This document shows, in pieces, positions 48,157 through 57,627 of a DNA stretch of 64,000 nucleotides (the stretch's first letter is position 1; each line of letters starts with the position of its first letter). The notes beneath the pieces are model-generated. The model did no database searches. It was not told the DNA's origin and saw only the letters and a list, made by a program, of their open reading frames with translations. Source of the DNA: Kineosporiaceae bacterium (GTDB lineage: Bacteria > Actinomycetota > Actinomycetes > Actinomycetales > Kineosporiaceae); assembly GCA_016713225.1 (NCBI GenBank), contig JADJPO010000011.1, forward strand, positions 533,298-597,297, written 5' to 3'. A program made the translations under genes and the position numbers.

Positions 48157-48780
48157 TCAGGCGCGGTCGAGCAATCGATCCAACCAGGCGAGCGTGCTGA
48201 CCGTGTCGATGTGCTGCATGGCCCGAATCCCGAGCGCCGAGGCGGCCTCGACGTTCTCGCTCCGATCGTCGACGTAGGCCACCTCGCGGGCGGTGCAGCC
48301 CAACGCCTTCAACGTGTACTCGAACACCCGGGGATCGGGCTTGGCCAACCCCACTTCGTGCGAGTACACGATCGGGTCGAAGTCCTCCTGAAAGCGCAGC
48401 CGGCGCTCCTCCTCCCGCCGGGCGCCGTCGAAGGAGTTGCTCAGGATCGCCGTCCGGAACCGCGGCCGCAGCGAGCGAGCATAGCTGCGCACCATCTCGT
48501 TCGAGGTGCCGCAGTACCAGTCCCAGAAGTCCGCCATCCAGGCCTCGACCTGATCCGGCGTGAGGCTGAACCGGGTCGCGAGCTCGTCGGCCATGTGCCG
48601 CTCGGTGACCCGCCCCACCGCGAAGTCGACCGGGTCGTTCGCTGCGATGGCGTCGGCCAGGTCCTCGACCGGGACGCCGCTGCGCGCGTGCCACGCGTCG
48701 AGCAACCGCTCCACCGGCTCCTCGTGCACCAACACCGTGCCGACGTCGAAGATCACCGCGCGAATCGGGACCACGGTCAT
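48157..48780 (-). CDS. HAD-superfamily hydrolase
   Basis: The protein has 207 aa. Motif I is AVIFDVGTVL, with the nucleophile Asp but Gly-Thr where many have Asp-x-Thr. Motif II is ILSNSFDG and motifs III/IV are KPDPRVFEYTLKALG and YVDDRSENV. Substrate unknown. It resembles beta-phosphoglucomutase-like or epoxide-hydrolase-N-type HADs. It overlaps the CBS-like gene end by 4 bases, so the two are co-transcribed. Confidence 0.88.
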   Translation of the reverse strand: MTVVPIRAVIFDVGTVLVHEEPVERLLDAWHARSGVPVEDLADAIAANDPVDFAVGRVTERHMADELATRFSLTPDQVEAWMADFWDWYCGTSNEMVRSYARSLRPRFRTAILSNSFDGARREEERRLRFQEDFDPIVYSHEVGLAKPDPRVFEYTLKALGCTAREVAYVDDRSENVEAASALGIRAMQHIDTVSTLAWLDRLLDRA

Positions 48781-50208
48781 GATCCCGCCACGAAGCCCAG
48801 CAGGTCGTGTCGGGTCAGCACGCCCACGGGTTTGCCGTCGTCCACCACCATGAGAGCATCGGCGGTGCGCAGTGCCTCGCGGGCGGCGTCCACGCTCTCG
48901 CCGGTACCCACCAGCGGCAACGGAGCGCCCATGTGCCGCTCGACCGGGTCGGCCAACCCCGCCTTGCCGATGAACACGGCCTCGAGCAGGTCACGTTCGT
49001 TCACCGATCCAGCGACCTCGCCGGCCGTGATCGGCGGTTCGGCCTTGACCACCGGCATCTGCGAGACGTGGTCCTCCCGCAGGATCGAGATGGCATCGCG
49101 AATCGTCTCGGTGGGGTGGGTGTGCACCAATGCCGGCATACCGGTCGAGCCGTCAGAGCCCTTGGCGCGCAACACATCGGCCACGGTCACCGTGCCGTTG
49201 CGGTGCAGGAATCCATAGGATGCCATCCACTCGTCGTTGAAGATCTTGGAGAGATACCCGCGGCCGCCGTCCGGCAGTAGGACGACGACCACCGCGTCCG
49301 GCCCGGCCTCGGCGGCCACCTGCACGGCGGCGACCACCGCCATGCCACACGAGCCACCGACCAGCAGTCCCTCCTCGCGGGCCAGTCGCCGGGTCATGGC
49401 GAAGGAGTCGGCGTCCGAGACCGCGATGATCCGGTCCGGCACGGCCGGGTCGTAGGCGCTGGGCCAGAAGTCCTCGCCGACTCCCTCGACCAGGTAGGGC
49501 CGGCCGGTGCCGCCGGAATAGACCGAGCCCTCCGGGTCGACGCCGATCACCTGCACCGGCCCGGAGGCGCGCGCAGCCGAGACCTCCTTGAGGTAGCGGC
49601 CGGTGCCGGTGATGGTGCCGCCGGTGCCGACGCCGATCACGACGTGGGTCACCAGGCCGGCCGTGTCACGCCAGATCTCGGGCCCGGTGGTGGCGTAGTG
49701 GCTGGCCGGACCCTCGGGGTTGGAGTACTGATCCGGCTTCCAGGCGCCCTCGATCTCACGGGTCAGCCGGTCGGAGACCGAATAGTACGAATCGGGGTGA
49801 TCCGGCGCCACGGCGGTCGGGCAGACCACGACCTGCGCGCCGTAGGCCTTCAGGACGTTGCGCTTGTCCTCGCTGACCTTGTCGGGGCAGACGAACACAC
49901 ACCGGTACCCCCGCTGTTGCGCCACCAGCGCCAGGCCCACCCCGGTGTTGCCGCTGGTCGGTTCGACGATGGTGCCGCCGGGGCGCAACCGGCCGTCCGC
50001 CTCCGGCAGCCTCGATCATGCGCAGCGCGATCCGGTCCTTCACCGAGCCGCCGGGATTGAGGTACTCCACCTTGGCCAGAACCAGCCCCGACGGGGGGTG
50101 ATCGGCTGCCTGATCGCCGGATTCGTCGGCCATGACCCGATTCAGTCGCACCAAGGGGGTCTCACCCACCAGGTCGAGCACCGTCTGGGCATAACGCATC
50201 GTCGGCAT
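48777..50208 (-). CDS. Cystathionine beta-synthase (PLP fold plus CBS domains), frameshift near 50005
   Basis: The PLP-binding lysine is in [16 protein letters not shown] and the cofactor phosphate loop in [15 protein letters not shown]. The two lie in different frames joined by one extra base near 50005. A catalytic region ([17 protein letters not shown]) and C-terminal twin CBS domains (about the last 120 aa: [37 protein letters not shown]) follow. The reaction is serine + homocysteine to cystathionine, or a related O-acetylserine reaction. Total about 475 aa from ATG 50208. The CBS module may respond to adenosyl compounds. Confidence 0.88.
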
Positions 50209-50369
50209 ACCGACATCCTGGCATCGCGCCAGGATCAGGGCGCGTCCGAATGAAGTCCGGGACGGTCGGCACGAACCGTGCCGACCACGGCTTACGGTGG
50301 CAGGGCAGATCGACATCACCATGCCCGCCACCGACCAGGTCGTCCACCCGAGCAGCAGAGCGAGGTCCG

Positions 50370-51428
50370 ATGAGCCGAATCCGAGCAGCGCGCCGGATCG
50401 CCGCGACCGCGGCCTTCGGGGGCGGCGGCCTGGCCGGACTCGGCATGGCAGGCTTCGGCGTCCTGGTGGCCGAGGCCAAGCTCGCCCGGCGTCAGATCGG
50501 AACCCCCTACGGCAAGATCGGCCCCGAGGCCGACGGCCTGTACGGCGCCGGGTCGGGCGAACCGATCGACGTGGCCATGCTCGGCGACTCCAGTTCGGTG
50601 GGCCTGGGCGCCGACGACCCCCGGGCCACGCCGGGCGCGGTGATCGCCACCGGTCTGGCGGCCTTGTCGGGCCGGCCGGTGCGGCTGACCGTCGTGGGCG
50701 TCGTCGGCGCCGAGTCGGGTCAGCTCGACGCGCAGATCGACCGGCTGCTGCAGCGGATCCCGGCCCCCCACGTCGCCGTGATCTCGATCGGTGCGAACGA
50801 CGTGACGCATCGCTTGGCCCCCGCGGTGTCGGTGCGCCACCTGGACGGCGCGGTGCGCCGGTTGCGGGCGCTGGGCACCGAGGTGGTGGTCGGCACGTGT
50901 CCCGATCTGGGCACCATCAAGCCGCTGGCCCAGCCGCTGCGTTTCGTCGCCCAGCGCTGGAGCCGCCGGCTCGCCGCGGCCCAGACCATCGTGGTGGTGG
51001 AGGCGGGCGGCCGCTCGGTCTCGCTCGGCGACCTGCTCGCCGACGACTTCAGTGCACGCCCGCACGAGATGTTCGCCGCCGACCGGTTCCACCCCTCCGA
51101 GGCCGGCTACGCCCGCCTGGCCGCGGTGCTGTTGCCCAGCGTCTGCGCGGCCATGGGCCTGATGCCGGACGGCGGACCGCAGCGTCCCGACGTCCGTCGT
51201 GGTGAGGGCGTGGACGACGTGGCGCACGCCGCCGTCCGGGCCGCAGCCTCGCCCGGCACCGAGGTGTCCGGCACCGAGATCGGTGGCGCTGCCCGTGGGC
51301 CGCGCGGCCGCTGGGCCGTGGTGTTGCGTCGGCGCCGCTCGGAGGTGCCCGAGCCGGCAGCCTCCGAACCAGACCCACCCACCCCCGGTGATCAGGCAAT
51401 CCGTGCACATTCGGCCGACGCTCCCTGA
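50370..51428 (+). CDS. SGNH/GDSL-type hydrolase
   Basis: The protein has 352 aa. An N-terminal hydrophobic stretch ([20 protein letters not shown]) may anchor it. The catalytic Ser is in [17 protein letters not shown], the Gly in GAESG, the Asn in [11 protein letters not shown] and the Asp/His in [11 protein letters not shown]. An esterase or lipase-like role on cell-wall or lipid esters is likely. The C-terminus, after about residue 270, is low complexity and carries repeat copy C in frame (GDQAIRA). Confidence 0.88.
   Translation: MSRIRAARRIAATAAFGGGGLAGLGMAGFGVLVAEAKLARRQIGTPYGKIGPEADGLYGAGSGEPIDVAMLGDSSSVGLGADDPRATPGAVIATGLAALSGRPVRLTVVGVVGAESGQLDAQIDRLLQRIPAPHVAVISIGANDVTHRLAPAVSVRHLDGAVRRLRALGTEVVVGTCPDLGTIKPLAQPLRFVAQRWSRRLAAAQTIVVVEAGGRSVSLGDLLADDFSARPHEMFAADRFHPSEAGYARLAAVLLPSVCAAMGLMPDGGPQRPDVRRGEGVDDVAHAAVRAAASPGTEVSGTEIGGAARGPRGRWAVVLRRRRSEVPEPAASEPDPPTPGDQAIRAHSADAP
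51386..51409 (+). repeat. Interspersed 3'-end repeat, copy C
   Basis: CGG, TGATCA, variable base G, then GCAATCCGTGCAC and A, 24 bases identical to copy B (35870-35893), lying 19 bases before the stop of the SGNH hydrolase gene in sense orientation. Confidence 0.85.
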
Positions 51429-51442
51429 TCTAGGCTCACACC

Positions 51443-52456
51443 ATGCCGGACGACTTCCTGGTGGCACACAACCCGGAACCAGACTCCCGGCTGCCCTACC
51501 TGATCCGGATCCCCCTGGGCACGGACGGCATCGTGCTGAAGGCCCGCGAGCTGTGGCCACGGGTGAGCAAGGTGTACTGCCACCGGGCTGACGGCTGGCC
51601 CGAGGACGCCGAGGTGATCGAGCGAGTGCCGACCCGATCGTGCGTTCGGCGCGGCGCGGCGATCGACCTGGTGCTCGACCGGGGCCGCGAGAACCGCTCG
51701 CAACTGGTGTTCACCCATGCTCGCGGCCGCGAGGCGATCTTCTGGCAGAGCGCCCGCACCGCCAAGCAGGCTCGTCCCGCCGTTCGCACCCCGAGTGCCC
51801 GGGCCGGCGGGCAGGCCGACGTCGAGATCCTGGTCGACGTGCACGAGCGCTACGCCTGGACGTTCTCCGAGACCCAGGCGACCACCGCCAAACGTGCTCT
51901 GCCGGCAGGTGACTACGCCATCGAGCGGGACGGCGTGGTGGTCGCCGCGGTGGAGCGCAAGTCGCTGGCCGACCTGGTCGCCACCCTGACCGGCGGCAAG
52001 ATGCGCTACCTGCTGGCCGATCTCGCAGCGCTGCCTCACGCCGCAGTGGTGGTCGAGGATCGCTACTCGCAGGTGTTCGCCCTCGATCGCGTCCGCCCGG
52101 CCGTGGTGGCCGACGGCCTGGCCGAATGTCAGGCACGGTTCCCGTCGGTGCCGATCATCTTCGCCGAGACCCGAAAACTGGCCCAGCAGTGGACCTATCG
52201 ATTCCTGGTGGCCTGCCGCGAGGACGCGAGCGCCGAGAGTCTGGTCGAGGCCCGGCTCGAGGACCTGGTCTCCGCCGGGCCGCTCGATCCCGGGCCGGCA
52301 CTGCGCGCGCGGGTGGCGCGCGCCGTCCGGGATGCCTCGATCGGCCCCGACACCGCCGCCGTGCGCGCCTGGGCGCGCGAGCAGGGTCTGCCGGTGGCGG
52401 ACCGGGGGCGCCTTCGCCCCGAGGTCATCGCGGCCTACCTGGCCCGCACGGAGTGA
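51443..52456 (+). CDS. ERCC4-type nuclease with Lsr2-like C-terminal domain
   Basis: The protein has 337 aa. The ERCC4/XPF nuclease motif is around ALPAGDYAIERDGVVVAAVE, then ERKSLADLV (about residues 152-175). The end, AVRAWAREQGLPVADRGRLR and PEVIAAYLA, matches the DNA-binding domain of Lsr2-like nucleoid proteins. No helicase domain or HhH is present. It could act in DNA repair or as an AT-rich-DNA-targeted nuclease. The last 52 bases are duplicated downstream at 52896-52947. The start ATG lies 14 bases after the SGNH gene. Confidence 0.87.
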   Translation: MPDDFLVAHNPEPDSRLPYLIRIPLGTDGIVLKARELWPRVSKVYCHRADGWPEDAEVIERVPTRSCVRRGAAIDLVLDRGRENRSQLVFTHARGREAIFWQSARTAKQARPAVRTPSARAGGQADVEILVDVHERYAWTFSETQATTAKRALPAGDYAIERDGVVVAAVERKSLADLVATLTGGKMRYLLADLAALPHAAVVVEDRYSQVFALDRVRPAVVADGLAECQARFPSVPIIFAETRKLAQQWTYRFLVACREDASAESLVEARLEDLVSAGPLDPGPALRARVARAVRDASIGPDTAAVRAWAREQGLPVADRGRLRPEVIAAYLARTE

Positions 52457-52499
52457 GGGTCGGGGGCCTCAGCCTGACGACAGCGCCCGGGCAAACGGC

Positions 52500-52862
52500 T
52501 CAGATCCGACCCGCCAGCTCGCGCAGCAGTACGAGGGCTGCGGCGATCTGGGTCGGCTGCTGTGCCCCGGCCACATCCTGCGCCAGCACCCTGACCTGGT
52601 CACCGAGGGCATGAGCCCCGAGAACCGGCACCGGACGGCGCTCGCGCCCTTCGGCATCGGCCCCGAGGTCGGCGAGCTGCTGAACCACCGACCGGATGTC
52701 GTCCAGAACGGCTGCCGCCGACGCCGATTCTCGCGCGGCCATCCGCGGACCGACCACCGCGAGCCGGTCGGCCAGACTCTCGGCCCGTCGCAGAACCTCA
52801 CGGGTCACGCCCGCATCCGACCGCTCGGGTTCGGGTGCGCTCGGATCAGGGGTGGCAGCCAT
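52500..52862 (-). CDS. Uncharacterised small protein
   Basis: The protein has 120 aa from ATG 52862, with a longer alternative from 52883. The Ala-rich, helical sequence (ADRLAVVGPRMAARESASAA, LDDIRSVVQQLADLGA) has no motif recognised. It sits between two copies of the 52-bp ERCC4 tail duplicate and is the only gene there on the minus strand. Confidence 0.6.
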   Translation of the reverse strand: MAATPDPSAPEPERSDAGVTREVLRRAESLADRLAVVGPRMAARESASAAAVLDDIRSVVQQLADLGADAEGRERRPVPVLGAHALGDQVRVLAQDVAGAQQPTQIAAALVLLRELAGRI

Positions 52863-52895
52863 GGGGTCAGTCTGCCAAGTCACCTCGGCTCGGCC

Positions 52896-52947
52896 GGCGC
52901 CTCTGCCCCGAGGTCATCGCGGCCTACCTGGCCCGCACGGAATGAGG
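52896..52947 (+). repeat. Duplicate of the ERCC4 gene 3' end (52 bp, 49 identical)
   Basis: This matches 52407-52458 with three differences and retains the sense reading (CPEVIAAYLARTE and stop). It lies at the 3' end of the convergent DUF418 gene, after the 120-aa gene. It must come from a segmental duplication or insertion of the intervening DNA. Confidence 0.85.
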
Positions 52948-54002
52948 TAGCGAGCGGCCCACGTCCGGGTCGTCGACGGCACGGGTGAGCGGGACGATCT
53001 GCCACCAGGTGATGCACCGCAGCACCCACTCAGCAGGGCCGAAGCGGAAGCGGCTCAGCCGGGCGGCGCTGAACACGGCCTGCCCGATCAGGATGGCGAC
53101 GGTGAGGAGCAGTGCGGTGCCCCAGCTGGCCGAGTCGCGCAGCCCCAGCAAGGGGCCGACGGTCAGCACGAGAACGGTGGCGCCCAGGTAGTTGGTCAGC
53201 GCCATCCTGCCGAGCGGTTCCAGGATGGCCGACACCGCGCGCCGCGCCGGGCCACGCAGCACGAGCAGCAGCACGGCGCAGCTGTAGGCCACTGCGGTGA
53301 TGATCCCGGCCGCGGCGGCGACGGTCTCCGCCAGCTTCTGGGTCGACCACATCAGGTCGCGCTGCCACCAGGTGGCAGCCACGGCCACCGGAGCGCTGAG
53401 CACCAGCGTGACGGCCAGCGCACGTGTGCAGATCGAGGAGTGAACGATGCCGCTGCGGGCCAGCGCCAGCCCGATGAGGAACAGGCCGGGGATGATCACC
53501 AATCCACCACCGAAGACGGCGATCCCGCCGCCGAGCAGCAGCAACCCGCCCGTGGCGATCAGGCTGGTGGTCGCTGCGGTCGTGGGCAGCAAGGTGGCCG
53601 GCAGCAACACGACCAGGCCGATGGCGGCATAGGGCACCAACGCCTCACCAGGGTGGACGACCTGATGGGCGGCGCCGATCGCGCCGAGGGCCAGTAACCG
53701 ACGCACCAGCAGCCACCGCGCGGGTGAGCCGACCGCGCGGTCGCCCCGTTCAGGAAGATCGCGAAGCTGATTCCGAACAGCAGAGAGAAGATCGGGAAGA
53801 ACCGTTGATGAGCGGTCAACTCGAGCGCCTCAGCGATGGGGTGGTACTGCCGAAGGCCGGAGCTGACCTCCATGCGCAACAGGCCGGGCAGGTTCGTCAC
53901 GAGGATGCCGCACAGGGCGAAGCCGCGTAGGGCGTCCACGGCACCGATCCGCGATGCGCGGCCGGGGCGGAGACGGGTCTCGGAGGCGGTGGTGTGAGCC
54001 AT
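52924..54002 (-). CDS. DUF418-family membrane protein, frameshift near 53735
   Basis: The N-terminal frame begins at ATG 54002 with VDALRGFALCGILVTNLPG, the DUF418 signature, and FFPIFSLLFGISFAIFLNG. After a break near 53735 the rest reads in 52924-53706 with about seven membrane segments (AIGLVVLLPATLLP, TALLLTVAILIGQAVF) and the conserved end PLGRMALTNYLGATVL, FGPAEWVLRCITWWQ. Function unknown. It may be an acyltransferase-like integral protein. Confidence 0.85.
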
Positions 54003-54080
54003 GCCTCGATCTTGGCGACGGGTCGAGTTCGCCGCCTCGGCCGGGCGATCGAGCGCCATCGGCCGAATGGCCGATCCTGC

Positions 54081-54767
54081 TCAGTCGCCTCGGACCACGC
54101 CGTGTCGCCAGGCCCAGGCGGCGATCTCGACCCGGTTGCGCACCCCCAGCTTGGCCTGGACGTTGCCCAGGTGGGTCTTCACCGTCGACAGCGACACGTA
54201 CAGCGCGTCGCAGATCTCGTGGTTGGTCCGACCGACCGCCACCAGCCGGACGACGTCCAGTTCCCGTTCGCTGAGCGCGCCACCGGCAGCACCGGCACCG
54301 GCAGGGCTGTACTGGTCGGTGGGCGGGCCGATCGGCTGCAGTCGCTGCAACAACCGGACGGTCACGGCAGGTGAGATCAGGGCGTCCCCCCGGGCCGCCG
54401 CCCGGACCGCCTCGATCAGCAGGTTGGGGCCGGCGTCCTTGAGCAGAAAGCCGCAGGCACCGTTGCGCAGGGCACCCTCGAGGTAATCGTCCTGATCGAA
54501 GGTCGTGACCACCACGACGGGGATCGGGTCGACCACGCCCGGGCCGGCCAGCAGCCGGGTGACCTCCAGGCCGTCCAGGGCCGGCATGCGCACATCGACC
54601 AGGCACACGTCCGGCCGCAGCCGGCGAGCCGCTGCGACGCAGGCGGCCCCGTCGCCGACCTCACCGACCACCTCGAGGTCGGGCTGTGCGGCCAGGATCA
54701 AGCGAAAACCCATCCGGACCATCTCTTGGTCGTCGGCGATCAGCACCCGAGTTGGGGTCCGGTCCAT
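54081..54767 (-). CDS. NarL/FixJ-type response regulator
   Basis: The receiver domain has the phospho-acceptor Asp in DVCLVDVRMPALDG, with IADDQEMVRMG at the start and VVVVTTFDQDDYLEGALRNG (Thr and Lys further on: GFLLKDA). The C-terminal LuxR-type HTH is LSERELDVVRLVAVGRTN, then YVSLSTVKTHLGNVQAKLGV. ATG 54767 is preferred over 54788. It is divergent from the histidine kinase gene, and they form a two-component pair by context. Confidence 0.92.
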   Translation of the reverse strand: MDRTPTRVLIADDQEMVRMGFRLILAAQPDLEVVGEVGDGAACVAAARRLRPDVCLVDVRMPALDGLEVTRLLAGPGVVDPIPVVVVTTFDQDDYLEGALRNGACGFLLKDAGPNLLIEAVRAAARGDALISPAVTVRLLQRLQPIGPPTDQYSPAGAGAAGGALSERELDVVRLVAVGRTNHEICDALYVSLSTVKTHLGNVQAKLGVRNRVEIAAWAWRHGVVRGD

Positions 54768-54817
54768 GACCGTGATGGTGTCACGCACTGCGGCGAACCC
54801 TGTTTCACCGTCGTGGC

Positions 54818-56026
54818 GTGGCTAGCCTGGCGTTCGTGGACCTCGCCCGTGCCTCGGCACCGACCCGCAGCGGCGCCGCCCGGGCGACGGTGATCGGCGC
54901 GGCCGCCGGGCTCGTGCTGGTGTGGCTCGTCGATCTGCTGTCGCTGTCCGGGACGCCGCACCGCGGGCTCTGGTGGCTCCCGGCAGCGACCGGCCCGGTG
55001 GCCGTGGCCTACCTGATGGTCACCCGACGGCGGGCCTGGCTCGAATGGTCGGCGCTGCTGTTGGCCACGGCATCCCTGGGCCTGACGGCACTGACCGGGT
55101 ACACCGGCTGGGCGTATGCCAGTTGGAGCCTGGTCGAGATGTTCTGTCTGTGGGCTCTGCTGGTGCGCCTGGCCCGTTCCGGGCACCCGCCGGCACGGGC
55201 TCTGGTGTTTGCCCTGCTGCTGTCCCTGGCGGTGATCGCCCTGCCGGTTCGCACCGGCCTGGGTGTCGGATCCGACGTCCTGACCTTCGCGTTCCTGCTG
55301 ACCCTGGTCACCGCGGCCATCGCCGGGACGGCGACCTATCTGCGCACGATGGACGACCGTCGACGCCGGGCGCTCACCCAGGTGCGGCAGGCCGAACGCC
55401 TGCAGCTCGCCCGAGACCTGCACGATCTCGTCGCGCACCACGTCACCGGGATCGTGGTGCAGGCGCAGGCCGCCCGCACCATCCAGGCCCAGTCACCCGA
55501 TCAGATCGAGCCGATCCTGGCCCGGATCGAGCACGCCGGGCTGGAGACGCTGCAGTCGATGCGCCAACTGGTCGGCGTGCTGCGGACCGAGGACTCGGCG
55601 TCACAGGTGCGTCGCGGTGACCTCCTGGTCGACCTCGCCGAACTGACCGCGGCCGCCGCGCGCAACGGGGGGCCGGGGGCACAGCTCGACGTCGACCACG
55701 CAGTCCGGTCGCTCCACCTGACCGAGCCGATGTGCGCGACCGTGATCCGCGTCGTGCAAGAGGGCCTGACCAATGCGCGCCGTCACGCCCCGGGCAGTCC
55801 CGCTCGGGTCGCCTTGACAGTGCGGGCAGACCAGTTGTCCGTCGAGGTGCGCAACCCGACCCGGCCTGGACGCGCGGGACCACCGATCGGTGGCCGCGGC
55901 GGGTTCGGCCTGATCGGGCTGCGCGAACGCGTCGAGGCCGTCGGCGGCAGGTTGCAGGCAGGTCCCGACGGCGAGCGTGAGTGGGCCCTGATCGCCACCC
56001 TGCCGCTCACGCCATCGCCCACCTGA
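54818..56026 (+). CDS. Sensor histidine kinase (HisKA_3 type)
   Basis: The protein has 402 aa. About five membrane segments lie in the first 160 residues (LVLVWLVDLLSLSG, LLLATASLGLTALTGYTGW, ALVFALLLSLAVIALPV, VLTFAFLLTLVTAAIAGTAT). The dimerisation/phosphorylation helix is LARDLHDLVAHHVTGIVVQA with the His, and the ATP domain is VVQEGLTNARRHA and GGFGLIGLRERVEAVGG. No sensor domain, so it may sense via the membrane. Start GTG 54818, or 54836. Confidence 0.9.
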   Translation: MASLAFVDLARASAPTRSGAARATVIGAAAGLVLVWLVDLLSLSGTPHRGLWWLPAATGPVAVAYLMVTRRRAWLEWSALLLATASLGLTALTGYTGWAYASWSLVEMFCLWALLVRLARSGHPPARALVFALLLSLAVIALPVRTGLGVGSDVLTFAFLLTLVTAAIAGTATYLRTMDDRRRRALTQVRQAERLQLARDLHDLVAHHVTGIVVQAQAARTIQAQSPDQIEPILARIEHAGLETLQSMRQLVGVLRTEDSASQVRRGDLLVDLAELTAAAARNGGPGAQLDVDHAVRSLHLTEPMCATVIRVVQEGLTNARRHAPGSPARVALTVRADQLSVEVRNPTRPGRAGPPIGGRGGFGLIGLRERVEAVGGRLQAGPDGEREWALIATLPLTPSPT

Positions 56027-56095
56027 CCGTCGTCCAGAGCCGTTGCCGCCGAAGCGGATCCCGCGCGGCCTGGCGCACCAGATCGAATGCCGCGG

Positions 56096-56851
56096 TCACG
56101 TACCCCTGCGCGTGTGGCGGTAGGTGGTGGCCGCCGCGACCAGCGCCCGGAACAGGCTCATGTCCTGGCCCACCTCGGGGTGCCACTGCACGCCGACGCA
56201 GAACGGCAGCGCCGGGTCCTCGGCGGCCTCGATGAGACCGTCCGGGGTCCAGGCGGTGGCGACCAGGCCGTCGGCGAGACGGTCGATGCCCTGGTGGTGG
56301 TAGGCCGGAACCCCTTCCAGCGCAGTGCGTCCCAGTGCCTGCGCCAACCGGCTGCCATCGGCGACCTTGATCGGGTGGGTGCCGTAGATCCCCGCACCGG
56401 GTGATCCGTCGTGGTCGCCCAGCACGTCGGGCAGGTGCTGGTGCAGCGTGCCGCCGCGGGCGATGTTCAGCACCTGCAGGCCCCGGCAGATGGCCAGCAC
56501 CGGCAGCTCACCGGTGATGGCCTCGGCCAGCAGCCCCAGCTCCGCGGCGTCCCGATCGGGTTGCGAGGGTTGGGTGTTGGCGTCGCGAGCAGCGCCGTAG
56601 CGGACCGGGTCGACGTCCGGCCCCCCGATCAGCAGCAGCGCGTCGAGCCTTTCGAGCACCGGCTCGATCAGCCCCGGCAGCGGCGGCAACAACACCGGGA
56701 TGCCACCCGCGCCGACAACAGCGTCCACGTAGGCCCGCGGCACCAGCACGGCATCGGTGTCCCAGACCCCCCATCGGGCCGGCACCGCGTAGGCGCTCAG
56801 CCCGATGACGGGGGCTCGCGACGGCCCGTCAGAGGGGCGTGACATACGCAC
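56096..56851 (-). CDS. puuD: Gamma-glutamyl-gamma-aminobutyrate hydrolase-like class I glutamine amidotransferase (PuuD family)
   Basis: The protein has 251 aa. The catalytic Cys is in LAICRGLQVLNIARGG, the His/Glu in GVQWHPEVG and the oxyanion region in LLLIGGPDVDP. It hydrolyses gamma-glutamylated amino acids. It lies downstream of the SDR, aldehyde dehydrogenase and glutamine synthetase-like genes on the same strand, matching the gamma-glutamyl amine pathway. Confidence 0.9.
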   Translation of the reverse strand: MRMSRPSDGPSRAPVIGLSAYAVPARWGVWDTDAVLVPRAYVDAVVGAGGIPVLLPPLPGLIEPVLERLDALLLIGGPDVDPVRYGAARDANTQPSQPDRDAAELGLLAEAITGELPVLAICRGLQVLNIARGGTLHQHLPDVLGDHDGSPGAGIYGTHPIKVADGSRLAQALGRTALEGVPAYHHQGIDRLADGLVATAWTPDGLIEAAEDPALPFCVGVQWHPEVGQDMSLFRALVAAATTYRHTRRGT

Positions 56852-57594
56852 CCGTGATGCCGCCGTCCACCAGGAAGTTGCTCGCCGTGATGAAACTGGC
56901 GTCGTCGCTGGCCAGGAAGGCCACCGCGGCGGCCATCTCCTCGGGTTGGCCGAACCGGCCCATCGGCACGTGCACCAGCCGGCGCTGGGCGCGCTCCTCG
57001 TCCTTGGCGAACAGCTCCATCAGCAGCGGGGTGGCCACCGGGCCGGGCGAGAGCGCGTTGACCCGCACGCCCTCGCGCGCGAACTGGACGCCGAGCTCGC
57101 GGGTCATCGCCAGCACGCCGCCCTTGCTGGCGGTGTAGCTGATCTGCGAGGTCGCCGCCGCCAGCGTCGCCACGAACGAGGCGGTGTTGATGATCGAGCC
57201 CTTCTTCCGGCTTCGAGCATGTACGGCAGCACGGCCTTGCAGCCGAGGTAGACCGAGGTCAGGTTGACGTCCTGCACCCGGCGCCAGGCCTCGATCCCGG
57301 TGGTCAGGATCGAGTCGTCGTCGGGGGCGAGATGCCCGCGTTGTGGAACGCCACGTCGACCTGGCCGTAGGCCTTGACCGTCTCGGCGTACATCCGCTCG
57401 TTGTCCTCGGGGCTGGTCACGTCGACCTGGATGAACAGGCCGTCGAGCTCCTTGGCGAGGGCCTCGCCGGCCTCGGGGTTGACGTCGGCGATGACGACGG
57501 TGGCGCCCTCGGCGGCCAGCCGGCGCGCGCTGGCGGCACCGATGCCGCTCGCGCCTCCGGTGATCAGCGCGACGCGGTTCTCGAAGCGGTTCAG
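56829..57594 (-). pseudogene. Short-chain dehydrogenase/reductase, broken by frameshifts
   Basis: The N-terminus NRFENRVALITGGASGIGAA, with the NAD-binding glycine motif, is in one frame, and SILTTGIEAWRRVQDVNLTS is in another. ISYTASKGGVLAMTRELGVQ (catalytic Tyr-x-x-x-Lys) with FLVDGGITGAYVTPL lies in a third, with breaks around 57210-57335. No ATG lies at the expected start. CTG 57594, after an AGGAG, is the best place. The role is likely oxidation of an alcohol or hydroxyl intermediate in the amine pathway. The overlap of the 3' end with puuD suggests an operon. Confidence 0.8.
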
Positions 57595-57627
57595 CGGTTC
57601 TCCTTTGTTCGCTGGCTCTCGTCGTGA

